Assembly (NCBI GenBank): GCA_963708235.1 | Contig: OY970200.1 | Coordinates: 1-64,000, forward strand | Direction: 5' to 3' | From: G963708235 sp963708235 | GTDB lineage: Bacteria > Actinomycetota > Acidimicrobiia > Spongiisociales > UBA5794 | DNA length: 64,000 nucleotides | Shown here: in pieces, positions 38,227 to 47,072 of the stretch | Numbering within the stretch: the first letter of the stretch is position 1 | How the letters are laid out: each line of letters starts with the position of its first letter | Notes under the pieces: generated by a model | Database searches by the model: none | What the model saw: the letters and a program-made list of their open reading frames with translations, nothing else | What the model was told of the DNA's origin: nothing | Program-made: the position numbers and the translations under genes

Positions 38227-39701
38227 GTGGTCACGTCCTCGGGGCGACGACCCTGACGCCACACCAACCAGCCGATCAGGATGCCGGCGAGCGGCACCGC
38301 AACCAACGGCCACCAGGTCTGCCAGTCCAAGGCGATATCCGCATCGACGGGCTCGATGGCGAACACCTCACCGGTGGAACCGGTCGGGCCCCCCTCCTCG
38401 GAAGTCAGCAGGTACATCTCGCCGCTGCGGTCCTGGGCGACACCCAGGATGAAGCGGGCGAAGTTGTCCTCGGCGACCTCGATCTGGCGCACCGGCCACA
38501 GCCCCTCCTCCACCGGAGCGGCGGCATAGACGATGCCGGTCGGGATAAAACGGATCGTCGCATAGTCGGCGAAGACCATGTGGCCCGACAGTTCGGGAAT
38601 GGCCGACCCGCGGTAGCGGATCCCCGGGGCGATGACCGACCCGGAGTCCGGCCCGCGCTCGTACTCGACGATGGGGTCGATCAAAGGCTCGCCCTGCTCG
38701 CCGGTGTCCGGGCATTCGGCGGGCGGTTCGAGGAAGTTGTCCGGATCGAAGCAGTGGGTGGCTTCTTTGATGTTCCATCCGAAGTTGCCGCCCAACTCGA
38801 CCACGCTCATCTCCTCGAAGCGGAGCTGGCCGGCGTCGGCGGCGTACAGCTCGCCCGTATCGTGGTCGACGGAGAGCCCGAAGGGGTTGCGGAACCCGTA
38901 TGCAAAGATCTCGTCGACACCGGTCTCGCCCACGAACGGGTTGTCCTCGGGCACGGCGTACGGGTCTCCGCCGTCGACATCGATCCGCAGGATGTTGCCG
39001 AGGATGGTGGTGACGTCCTGTCCGTTACCGATCTCGGGGCGGCCCAGGTCGTCGCCCGGGTCGTCGGTGTCGCCGCCGCTGCCGCCGTCGCCGAGGGCGA
39101 TGTAGAGATAGCCGTCGTCACCGAATCGGATCTGCCCGCCGTTGTGATTGGAGTAGGGCTGGTCGACCGCCAGGATCAGCCGCTCCGAGTCAGGATCGGC
39201 CACGTTGGCGTCGTCGGCGGAGACGGTGAACTCGGAGATATGGCTGGTGTGGTCCCAACCCTCCGGAGCCCCCTGCCGCAGCGGGGCGCTGTAGTACACA
39301 TAGAACCGACCGTTGGCGGCGTAGTCGGGGTGGAAGGCCAGCCCGAGTGCGCCACGTTCGTCGTAGGCGGGGTCGAGCCCGACGATGCGGTCGGTGAGAT
39401 CGAGGAAGGTCGTGACGGCGCCGTTCGCCGAGTTGACCGCGATACGACCGACCTGATCGACGAAGAAGAGCCGATCGGTTCCGTCGTCCGCTTGGGTGAG
39501 GTCGACCGGGACACCCAGACCGGTCGCAATGCTGCGTAGCCCGATCGTGGTGGTTTCGGGGTCGTCGCCGGAGGCGGCGATCGCCGAGCCGGGCGGTAAC
39601 ACGGCCGAACCCAGGACCAGCGCAAGGGCGAGCGAAACGGTGGCGAGAGCGGGGACGCCCGCGGTGGCATGGTGACGGGACGATATCGGGTCAGCCAACA
39701 T
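38223..39701 (-). CDS. PQQ-dependent sugar dehydrogenase (GSDH/HHIP-like), membrane-anchored
   Basis: 492 residues. Signal peptide, then a six-bladed propeller of the glucose/sorbosone dehydrogenase family: GVPVDLTQADDGTDRLFFVD, GALGLAFHPDYAANGRFYVY, NHNGGQIRFGDDGYLYIALG, FAYGFRNPFGLSVDHDTGEL and GNFGWNIKEATHCF. A C-terminal helix (WWPLVAVPLAGILIGWLVWR) anchors it. ATG 39701 is chosen to leave a short pre-signal segment. It would oxidise aldose sugars at the outer face of the membrane. It is the first gene of the operon with cytochrome c and subunit II. Confidence 0.85.
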   Translation of the reverse strand: MLADPISSRHHATAGVPALATVSLALALVLGSAVLPPGSAIAASGDDPETTTIGLRSIATGLGVPVDLTQADDGTDRLFFVDQVGRIAVNSANGAVTTFLDLTDRIVGLDPAYDERGALGLAFHPDYAANGRFYVYYSAPLRQGAPEGWDHTSHISEFTVSADDANVADPDSERLILAVDQPYSNHNGGQIRFGDDGYLYIALGDGGSGGDTDDPGDDLGRPEIGNGQDVTTILGNILRIDVDGGDPYAVPEDNPFVGETGVDEIFAYGFRNPFGLSVDHDTGELYAADAGQLRFEEMSVVELGGNFGWNIKEATHCFDPDNFLEPPAECPDTGEQGEPLIDPIVEYERGPDSGSVIAPGIRYRGSAIPELSGHMVFADYATIRFIPTGIVYAAAPVEEGLWPVRQIEVAEDNFARFILGVAQDRSGEMYLLTSEEGGPTGSTGEVFAIEPVDADIALDWQTWWPLVAVPLAGILIGWLVWRQGRRPEDVTT

Positions 39702-40021
39702 GCCGAGGCCCGGTACCCGGTGTCGGCGGTTTTCAAACCTCAGGCCCTGCGTCGGCCCCACGGGCGCCCCGGTGGCGCACACCTGGCGACGCGGTCAGGT
39801 TTGAGATCCCGTCGGAGTGGGTACCAGCCGCTCCACCACCGGCCAGCGACCAGACGATGATCGCCGAGACGACGATGGGATGTGGGACGGATGACGGATC
39901 TACGCGACCGAGCCGGGCGGTGTGCCGACGGCGGGTCGAGCCGGCGGCCCCACCCGCCGTCCGAGTTCGAACGGATCACCGGCGGAATTCTCGCCACGCT
40001 GCCGTGACTCCGGCGGCCGTC
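39702..40021. other. Divergent intergenic region between the two oxidase operons
   Basis: 320 bases between the minus-strand dehydrogenase and plus-strand CtaG genes. It must hold both promoters. No convincing -10/-35 pair, palindrome or small gene was identified by eye. Confidence 0.4.
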
Positions 40022-40915
40022 ATGCTCCAGGTCATCCCGATGGCTCCCGGTCTCCCCACAGCGCCAGACGGGGCAACGTTTGCTCACATCGAGGGCACCG
40101 GGGAGCTGGCCGTGCTCGTCGCTTCGATTGCAGCCGCCGCATGGGTCTACACCCGGGGTGTGGCGACGCTCTGGAACCAGGCCGGACGCGGCCGGGGCAT
40201 CTCGATGGGCCGGGTCGGCGGCTTCCTGGTCGGACTCGTCGTGATCCTGATGGCCCTTGTCGGCCCGATCCCGGCGGCGGCGGAACGCCTGTTCTCCGCC
40301 CACATGGTGCAGCACCAGCTGCTGATGCTGGGCGCCGCCCCGCTGCTGATCCTTGGCCGTCCCGGGATGGCGCTGGTGTGGGCGCTGCCCCGATCCCACC
40401 GGCGGCCGGTCACCCGCTGGCGATACCGCCTCGGGGTCAACGTGTTGATGGCCCGGCCGGTGGCGCTCGTGCTCATGATGGGGTCACTCTGGGCGTGGCA
40501 CGTGCCGACCGCCTACGAGGCGGCGGTGCGTATCCCCCTGTTGCACAGCGTCGAGCACATCACCCTGTTTGGCACGGCGGTGCTGTTCTGGGCGTCGCTC
40601 GGCGTGCGCCACAACCGCCGGCTCGGCGGTTCGATACTGTCCTTGTTCCTCGCCGGGATGGGCACCTCGATCCTGGCGGCGTTGCTGCTGTTCGCCGGCT
40701 CACCGCTCTACCCCGAGTACGCCGCAGAAGCTTCCCGGATGGCGGTTTCCGCCATCGAGGATCAGCGCACCGCTGCATTGATCATGTGGATCCCCTCCGG
40801 GCTGGTCGGGATCGCCGCCATGGTGGTGTTGTTCACCCGATGGCTCGGTGCCATCGACGGTGAGCCCGAAACCCGACTGATCGAAGCTTCCGCAACGATG
40901 GGGGTCGCGCCGTGA
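40022..40915 (+). CDS. ctaG: CtaG-type cytochrome c oxidase assembly protein (caa3_CtaG family)
   Basis: 297 residues, about seven helices. Typical caa3_CtaG pattern: a conserved FSAHMVQHQLLMLGAAPLLI segment with two histidines, SLWAWHVPTAYEAAVR, LHSVEHITLFGTAVLFWASL and ALIMWIPSGLVGIAAMVVLF. These proteins assist copper insertion into the oxidase. ATG 40022 is used; GTG 40004 is possible. The stop overlaps the ctaD GTG. Confidence 0.85.
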   Translation: MLQVIPMAPGLPTAPDGATFAHIEGTGELAVLVASIAAAAWVYTRGVATLWNQAGRGRGISMGRVGGFLVGLVVILMALVGPIPAAAERLFSAHMVQHQLLMLGAAPLLILGRPGMALVWALPRSHRRPVTRWRYRLGVNVLMARPVALVLMMGSLWAWHVPTAYEAAVRIPLLHSVEHITLFGTAVLFWASLGVRHNRRLGGSILSLFLAGMGTSILAALLLFAGSPLYPEYAAEASRMAVSAIEDQRTAALIMWIPSGLVGIAAMVVLFTRWLGAIDGEPETRLIEASATMGVAP

Positions 40916-42810
40916 CGGCCCGGCTCATCGACGAGCCCACGCTGCGCCGGGTGTGGGACCGCAACCCCGGTCTTCCGGGGTGGCTGACCGCGGTGAACCA
41001 CAAGATCGTCGGACTGCGGTTCATCGTCACCTCTTTCGTGTTCCTGCTGATCGGTGGACTCCTGGCCCTGGCGGCTCGGACGCAGCTCGCCGTCCCCGAC
41101 AACAGCTTCCTCTCCGGGGAGGCCTACAACCAGGTGTTCACACTCCACGGCGCCACCATGATGTTCCTGTTTGCGGTGCCGATGGTCGAGGGGCTCGCCA
41201 TCTACCTGGTCCCGACCATGATCGGAACCAGGGACCTGCCATTCCCCCGACTCAACGCATTCGGGTACTGGTGTTATCTGTTCGGCGGATTGATCCTCTA
41301 CACCGGGTTCGCCCTCGGTTCTGCTCCCGACACCGGGTGGTTCGCCTATGTCCCGCTGAGCGGCCCGGAGTTCTCCCAGGGTCTCAACCTCGACTTCTTC
41401 CTGATCGGGGTGACCTTCGTCGAGGTCGGGGGGATCATCGGCGCCATCGAGATCATCGTCGCCATCCTGTGGCAGCGCGCACCGGGGATGACCCTGTCAC
41501 GGATGCCGGTGTTCGTGTGGGCGTCGTTGGTGATGGCCGGGATGATGCTCTTCGCCTTTCCCCCGCTGATCGCCGGCACCCTCATGCTCGAGTTCGACCG
41601 CAAGCTCGGGTTCCAGATCTTCGAGGCGGGAGCAGGCGGAGATCCGTTGCTGTGGCAGCACCTGTTCTGGATCTTTGGTCACCCCGAGGTCTACCTGCTG
41701 CTCATCCCGGCCGTCGGGATCATCTCGATGATCGTTTCCACCTTCACCCGCAGACGGATCGTCGCCTACCGCTGGGTGGTTGCCTCGCTGGTCGCCATCG
41801 GGGTGCTCAGCTTCGGTCTGTGGGCCCACCACATGTTCACCACCGGGCTGTCGATGATGATCCTCAGCTTCTTCGCCGCCGCCAGCTTCATCATCGCCAT
41901 CCCCAGCGGGGTGCTCATCTTCTCCTGGTTGGCGACGATGATGGTGGGGCGACCCCGCTTCGAGCCCCCCATGTTGTTCCTCTTCGGGTTCGTGGTCATC
42001 TTCGTCCTCGGCGGCATCACCGGGGTCATGGTGGCGGCCGCCCCATTCGACTGGCAGGCCCACGACACCTTCTTCGTGGTGGCCCACTTCCACTACGTGC
42101 TGATCGGGGGGGTGGTGTTCCCGATCTTTGCCGGGCTCTACTACTACTTCCCCAAGTGGACCGGTCGGCTGCCCCACCCCGGCGCCGGTCGCTGGTCCTT
42201 CTGGTTGATGTTCATCGGCTTCAACGTGGCCTTCTTCGTCCAGCACTACCTGGGTCTGATCGGGATGCCGCGACGCATCTACACCTATCCGGTCGGGCTG
42301 GGATGGGAGGTCCACAACATGATCTCCACGGTCGGGTCGTTCATCCTGGCGCTCGGTGTGCTGGTGTTCACCCTCAATCTGGGGCGATCGCTGCGGTACG
42401 GGCCGCCTGCCGGTGAGAACCCGTGGGATGCGGGCACCCTGGAATGGGCCACCGAGTCTCCCCCCGCCCCGTACGGGTTCGAGCGAATCCCCGTGGTGGC
42501 ATCGAGCGAGCCGTTGTGGGAACCGGCCGACCGGGTCGACCCGGACCTGGCCCGGGCCCTCGACCGCCTGGACGACCCGGACCATCCGAGACGGAGGGTC
42601 GCCATCACCTCGGCGACCGACGCCGAGCTCGAGGGCGCCATGACGCTCCCCACCGACTCGTGGTGGCCGTTGATCGTCGCCGGCTCCCTCGCCGTCGCCC
42701 TGGTGGGAGCGCTCTACGACAACGGGGTGGTGGCGGCATCGAGCATCCTGGTCACCCTGGGTGGAACGCTGGCATGGGCATGGGAAGCCGAGACCGAGGA
42801 GACGCCATGA
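40912..42810 (+). CDS. ctaD: Cytochrome c oxidase subunit I
   Basis: 632 residues. Haem and copper ligands are visible in FTLHGATMMFLFAVP, FGHPEVYLL (H-P-E-V-Y), WAHHMFTTG (CuB pair) and HFHYVLIGGVVFPIFAG. It has the twelve core helices plus a cytosolic stretch and two extra C-terminal helices (SWWPLIVAGSLAVALVGALY). It starts with a GTG overlapping ctaG (GTGA) and overlaps subunit III (ATGA). Catalytic subunit of the aa3/caa3 oxidase. Confidence 0.95.
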   Translation: MTARLIDEPTLRRVWDRNPGLPGWLTAVNHKIVGLRFIVTSFVFLLIGGLLALAARTQLAVPDNSFLSGEAYNQVFTLHGATMMFLFAVPMVEGLAIYLVPTMIGTRDLPFPRLNAFGYWCYLFGGLILYTGFALGSAPDTGWFAYVPLSGPEFSQGLNLDFFLIGVTFVEVGGIIGAIEIIVAILWQRAPGMTLSRMPVFVWASLVMAGMMLFAFPPLIAGTLMLEFDRKLGFQIFEAGAGGDPLLWQHLFWIFGHPEVYLLLIPAVGIISMIVSTFTRRRIVAYRWVVASLVAIGVLSFGLWAHHMFTTGLSMMILSFFAAASFIIAIPSGVLIFSWLATMMVGRPRFEPPMLFLFGFVVIFVLGGITGVMVAAAPFDWQAHDTFFVVAHFHYVLIGGVVFPIFAGLYYYFPKWTGRLPHPGAGRWSFWLMFIGFNVAFFVQHYLGLIGMPRRIYTYPVGLGWEVHNMISTVGSFILALGVLVFTLNLGRSLRYGPPAGENPWDAGTLEWATESPPAPYGFERIPVVASSEPLWEPADRVDPDLARALDRLDDPDHPRRRVAITSATDAELEGAMTLPTDSWWPLIVAGSLAVALVGALYDNGVVAASSILVTLGGTLAWAWEAETEETP

Positions 42811-43382
42811 CCGATGCCCGGACGTTGCTCACCGAGGACAGGACGCCGGTTCGTTGGGGAGCCATCCTGGGCGGTGTGGCGATGGTCACCATCGTTGTCT
42901 CCATCGCCTTCGGCTATCTGTATCTGTGGGCGAACGCCGAACAGTGGCCACCGTCCGGACACGAGCCCATCGCCTGGGGTGGCGCCGCCCTCGTCGCCAC
43001 CCTGACGCTGGTGGCGACGCTCGCCAATACCGTCGCCACGCGGGGCGACGGCGTTCGGCTCACCGGCGGTCTGGTGGTGGCGTGGCTTGCCGGTATCGGT
43101 GCGTTGGTGGCGCTGGTGGCGGTGATCGGCGACGCCGACCTGAGACCCACCGAGCACGCCTACGGGTCGATCGCGATGATGGTCTTGGGTTCGCAATGGC
43201 TGGTCGTCGCCGTGGCCACCGCGGGGTCGATGCTGCTCACCCTCCGTATCGTCCTGGGTCCGCCCCCGGAGTGGCTGCTCAGCGGTCGTCTGGGCACGAC
43301 GGTGTTGTGGACGGTCGCCGTCGTCGTCACCGTCATCGCATTGGCCACCGTCGTCGCCATCCCGCACCTGGCACCGAGGTAG
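42807..43382 (+). CDS. ctaE: Cytochrome c oxidase subunit III
   Basis: 191 residues with five helices. FGYLYLWANAEQWPPSGHEP and GGAALVATLTLVATLANTVA match the start of subunit III after loss of the first two helices, the five-helix form. It is translationally coupled to ctaD and completes the three-subunit core with the divergent ctaC. Confidence 0.8.
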   Translation: MTDARTLLTEDRTPVRWGAILGGVAMVTIVVSIAFGYLYLWANAEQWPPSGHEPIAWGGAALVATLTLVATLANTVATRGDGVRLTGGLVVAWLAGIGALVALVAVIGDADLRPTEHAYGSIAMMVLGSQWLVVAVATAGSMLLTLRIVLGPPPEWLLSGRLGTTVLWTVAVVVTVIALATVVAIPHLAPR

Positions 43383-43441
43383 ACGCCGGTGGATACGGCA
43401 CCGGCCGAACCTGCACAGAACCGACCAAGACCGGAGGAGTC

Positions 43442-43978
43442 GTGACCCATTCCATCTCACCCGTCGGCGATCCGCCCACCGGGGGTGTCCTCATGCGCCA
43501 GGTGGCCCGCATCCCCCGATCGGTGCGCGGGGCGCTGGCGGGTGTCGTCGGGACCGCGGCGATGAGCGTTCCCATGCTCCTGGCGCGGCGCCTCGGTGTG
43601 TCGGCCCGGCTTCCCCCTGAGGTGATCACGGGAAAGGCGCTCGACTTGTCTCCGGGGGCCCCGCTCGATGTGGCGGCCAGTGCGGCGCATGTGGGCTTCG
43701 GGGCCGTGGCCGGTGCGGCGATGAGTGCGCTCCCGGCAACCAGGGGCGGTCGGTGGCAGTCGGTGGTCGCCGGAGTCGGAAGCGGACTGACCATTTGGGC
43801 GGCAAGCTACCGAGGTTGGATTCCGTGGCTCAACCTTCTCCCGCCGCCCGACAAGGACGATCCGGGTCGACGCCGGACCATGGTGGGTGCTCATCTGGTG
43901 TTCGGTGTCGTCACCGCCGTGGTGATCAGATGGTTGGAGACCGCACCCCGATCGGGAGCACCGACCCGGCCAGAGTGA
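43442..43978 (+). CDS. DUF1440/DUF6789-like membrane protein
   Basis: 178 residues. Helices: ALAGVVGTAAMSVPMLLARR, AAHVGFGAVAGAAMSALPAT, and AHLVFGVVTAVVIRWL, with SYRGWIPWLNLLPPPDKDD between. This is the pattern of small four-helix proteins of the DUF1440 or DUF6789 type. GTG 43442 follows CGGAGGAG. It is 60 bases after ctaE and probably in its operon; any oxidase role is unproven. Confidence 0.65.
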   Translation: MTHSISPVGDPPTGGVLMRQVARIPRSVRGALAGVVGTAAMSVPMLLARRLGVSARLPPEVITGKALDLSPGAPLDVAASAAHVGFGAVAGAAMSALPATRGGRWQSVVAGVGSGLTIWAASYRGWIPWLNLLPPPDKDDPGRRRTMVGAHLVFGVVTAVVIRWLETAPRSGAPTRPE

Positions 43979-44226
43979 CCGACCCTCCGTAGCGGAGTGT
44001 TGCCGGTTCGGGTCGGCTCGATGAACGGAGCCGGGCGGCGGTGCGGGAGATATCCCTTCCCCTGCAAGGTCTACCCAGGTAACGTGCTTCCGGCCAGACG
44101 CGCAACGGGTTGCGACCTGAGCACTGGGGGAATGGCTTACGTCGCCGAGGCGGTCGTGGGCTCGAGGTACCTTCCGGATCGCTTGCAGTTCCCGTTGCCG
44201 ACAAAGATCGAGATCGGGGAGGCAGC

Positions 44227-46064
44227 ATGCGAATTGTGAAGAGGCGGAAAGCGGGGCTACTCGTTGTAGCGGTGATGGTGATGGTGGGGATGTTCTCCGC
44301 CATCCCGGCGAGCGCCCAGACCGACCCACGCCAGGGTCTCACTCCTGGGACGGACAACACCAACAACACCACGCAGATCATTCCGAACGGAGATGCGGCC
44401 ACTGTCTCGTTCAACATGGACCTGGTGGCCCACCGCAACAAGCCGGTGTGGATGGCGAATGCCGGGGCATTCAATCAGAGCAACATCGGCTCTGACCTTG
44501 CGTTCACCGGGAACTACGCCCTCTCCGGCAACTATCTCGGCTTCGGCGTCTTCGACATCTCCGACCCGACCAACCCGGTGTTGACCACCATCGTCAACTG
44601 CCCCGGCGGTCAGGGCGACCTGTCGGTGTACGGCGACCTGCTGTTCGTGTCGGTGGAATCCAAGCGCAGCGATTCGTCGTGCGCCAGCACCACCTTGTCG
44701 CAGGGTTGGGCGGGAATCCGCATCTTCGACATCAGTGATGTCACCAATCCGCAGTACGTCGGAGCGGTCAACACCTGCCGTGGTTCCCACACCCACACCG
44801 TGGTCGAGGATCCCGACGACGACGAGAACGTCTACGTGTACGTCTCGGGCACGGCGGCGGTCCGTACCGGCACCGGTCTGTGGCAGATGGGCTGTGTCAA
44901 CACGGTGACCAGCTCCAACAACCGGGCGCTGTTCCTCGACGCTGAAGGCAATCCGGTCCCGACGTCACGTTTCCAGGTCGAGGTCATCAAGGTGCCGCTG
45001 GCGGCACCGGCCACCGCAGCGATCGTCAAGGAAGCCCGTGTCATGTCCGACCCGGTCACCAACAACCCGCACGGGTTGTGGGAGGGCGGCAACCACGGCA
45101 CCGGGACGCAGACCACCACTGCCACCGATGCCTGCCACGACATCACCGCCTACCCGGAGATCGGTCTCGCCGCCGGCGCCTGTGAGGGCAACGGCATCCT
45201 GATCGACATCTCCGACCCGGCGAACCCGGTCCGGATCGATGCGGTGATCGACACCAACTTCTCCTACTGGCACTCGGCGACGTTCAACAACGACGGCACC
45301 ACCGTGATCTTCACCGACGAGTGGGGCGGCGGCGGGGCGGCACGATGCCGGCCCCAGGACCCAGACAACTGGGGCGCCAACGCCATCTTCGACATCGTCG
45401 ACACCGACGCCGGCAAGAAGATGGAGTTCCGGAGCCACTACAAGGTCCCCAACGTCCAGGCCAACAATGAGGTCTGCGTTGCCCACAACGGCTCGCTGGT
45501 CCCGGTCCCGGGCCGCGACATCATGGTCCAGGCCTGGTACGAGGGCGGCACCTCGGTGTTCGACTTCACCGACTCGTCGAATCCCGTCGAGATCGCCTAC
45601 TTCGACCGTGGTCCCTACAACCCGACCCAGTCGCCGGCCGGCGGATACTGGTCGTCGTACCACTACAACGGATACATCTACGGCAACGAGATCTTCCTCG
45701 GCTTCGATTCGTTCAAGCTGACCGCCAGCGACTTCCTGTCGCAGGCGGAGATCGACGCCTCGGACGAGATCCACTACGACGAGTTCAACGCCCAGGCTCA
45801 GGTCGGATACGAATGGGGTCCGTCACTAACGTGATCGGCTCCTACCGTGACCAGCTTGGCCGCATCGGGGGGATCAGCGACCGCGAGGTCATCCGTGTGA
45901 ACGACTTCCTCGCCGACGCCGGCGCCGCCGAGACGCTTCGCCAGAAGCGCACCGCCGCCGCCTACGGGCACTACGTTGCAGACCGTCTCGATCCGGCGAC
46001 CCAGGGCGACCTCATCGCCGCCATCCGGGCCGTCGCCGACGATCTCGACGCCCAGACCCGCTGA
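44227..46064 (+). CDS. Secreted LVIVD-repeat protein, frameshift near the C-terminus
   Basis: About 612 residues. Signal peptide (LLVVAVMVMVGMFSAIPASA), then LVIVD-type propeller blades such as YLGFGVFDISDPTNPVLTTI, AGIRIFDISDVTNPQYVGAV and NGILIDISDPANPVRIDAVI. As read it stops at 45834 after YEWGPSLT. One more G in the run at 45813-45816 continues the protein (SVTNVIGSYRDQLGRIGGIS) to 46064, the expected helical C-terminal tail of such proteins. GGGGAGG precedes the ATG. A strong terminator follows. Surface role unknown. Confidence 0.75.
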
Positions 46065-46104
46065 GCCCAGACCCGCTGACAGACCGACAACCGAACCACG
46101 ACGC

Positions 46105-46136
46105 AGAAGGGGCGCCCCGACAGGGGCGCCCCTTCT
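46105..46136 (+). terminator. Perfect hairpin terminator after LVIVD gene
   Basis: 14-base perfect inverted repeat (46105-46118 with 46123-46136) with a GACA loop; the 3' arm ends in CCTTCT. Confidence 0.85.
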
Positions 46137-46159
46137 CTTGTGTCGACGGCCACGCGGAT

Positions 46160-46384
46160 GCGCGAGGTCTGCATTCCCAGGGTCGTTGTGTCGCGTGGGG
46201 TTGCTTTGCGTCCTGCGGTGCAACGGCCGGCCACGGCGGCGGGTGAGTTGACACTGTTGGCTTGTGGACCTTGGCGTCGCGCCCCGCTCGGTCTGCGTCA
46301 GCAAGCATCTTCTTTCGGCCCTCCCCGCCCCGGGGGGGCGGGGTGCCTCCGAGGTTTTGGGAGGAGGTGGGGGCGGGGCGCGAG
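46160..46384. repeat. GC-rich intergenic repeat, unit A
   Basis: About 225 bases, nearly identical to unit B. It begins GCGCGAGGTCTGCATTCCCA, contains a self-complementary CCCCGCCCC/GGGGCGGGG block and CCTCCGAGG-TTTTGGGAGG, and ends where the next GCGCGAG begins. No gene is supported within it. Confidence 0.8.
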
Positions 46385-46715
46385 ATCGTTGGGCGTGCGG
46401 CCGAACTGTCGCGCGAAGTCCGCTGGCACGTCGGAGACGTCACGGCCTCCACCGTGCTCCGTCGGTGATTCTGCGGGTGGGGCGGACATTGACGTCGCGC
46501 TCCGCCCCGTCTGCGTCCGCAAGCGTCCGCAGCCACCCCTCCTCCCGAGGAGGGGAGGGCCAGAAGGGGCTGTTCTGCATGGTATTGCGGGTCTCGATGC
46601 GGGTGCGTCACAGCGGAGGGGCGCCCGGTCGCCTGCCGTAGGCAGGTCTCTTCTTGGCCCTCCCCGCCCCGGGGGGGCGGGGTGCCTCCGAGGCTTTGGG
46701 AGGAGGTGGGGCGGG
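46385..46715. repeat. Diverged middle unit of the GC-rich repeat block
   Basis: 331 bases between the two close copies. It contains a diverged copy of the GTCGCGC...GTCTGCGTC...GCAAGCGTC segment, a CCCCTCCTC/GAGGAGGGG hairpin, and a third copy of the CCCCGCCCC hairpin with CCTCCGAGGCTTTGGGAGG (46651-46710). Long frames here are repeat artefacts. Confidence 0.65.
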
Positions 46716-46937
46716 GCGCGAGGTCTGCATTCCCAGGGTCGTTGTGTCGCGTGGGGTTGCTTGCGTCCTGCGGTGCAACGGCCGGCCACGGCGGCGGGTG
46801 AGTTGACACTGTTGGCTTGTGGACCTTGGCGTCGCGCCCCGCTCGGTCTGCGTCAGCAAGCGTCTTCTTTCGGCCCTCCCCGCCCCGGGGGGCGGGGTGC
46901 CTCCGAGGTTTTGGGAGGAGGTGGGGCGGGGCGCGAG
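46716..46937. repeat. GC-rich intergenic repeat, unit B
   Basis: About 222 bases, direct repeat of unit A with only a few substitutions and length changes in G and T runs (556 bases apart). It ends 136 bases before the M14 peptidase stop; the remaining 135 bases hold nothing recognisable. Confidence 0.8.
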
Positions 46938-47072
46938 GTCTGCATCCCTAAGGTCGTTGTGTTGCGTTTGGTGAGCGATGCGGGGCCCGCACGGTCCGGG
47001 TGGGCGCGGGGAGACCCGCTCCCACCCGGAGCACTGCGTTGCAGGGCCGAACTGAAGCGCTCCGCCCGGGGT

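Noticed and set aside
43979..44226. A riboswitch in the 248-base leader of the LVIVD gene
   Set aside because: I compared it by eye with cobalamin, SAM, c-di-GMP and c-di-AMP motifs and found no convincing conserved core. A covariance-model search would decide.
45813..46064. A separate 83-residue gene after the LVIVD gene
   Set aside because: It starts inside the LVIVD coding sequence with no ribosome-binding site and reads as that protein's usual helical tail; a one-base indel in a G run explains it better.
46160..46937. Possible CRISPR array
   Set aside because: The repeat units are over 200 bases, only two to three in number and not separated by uniform spacers; no cas genes are present.
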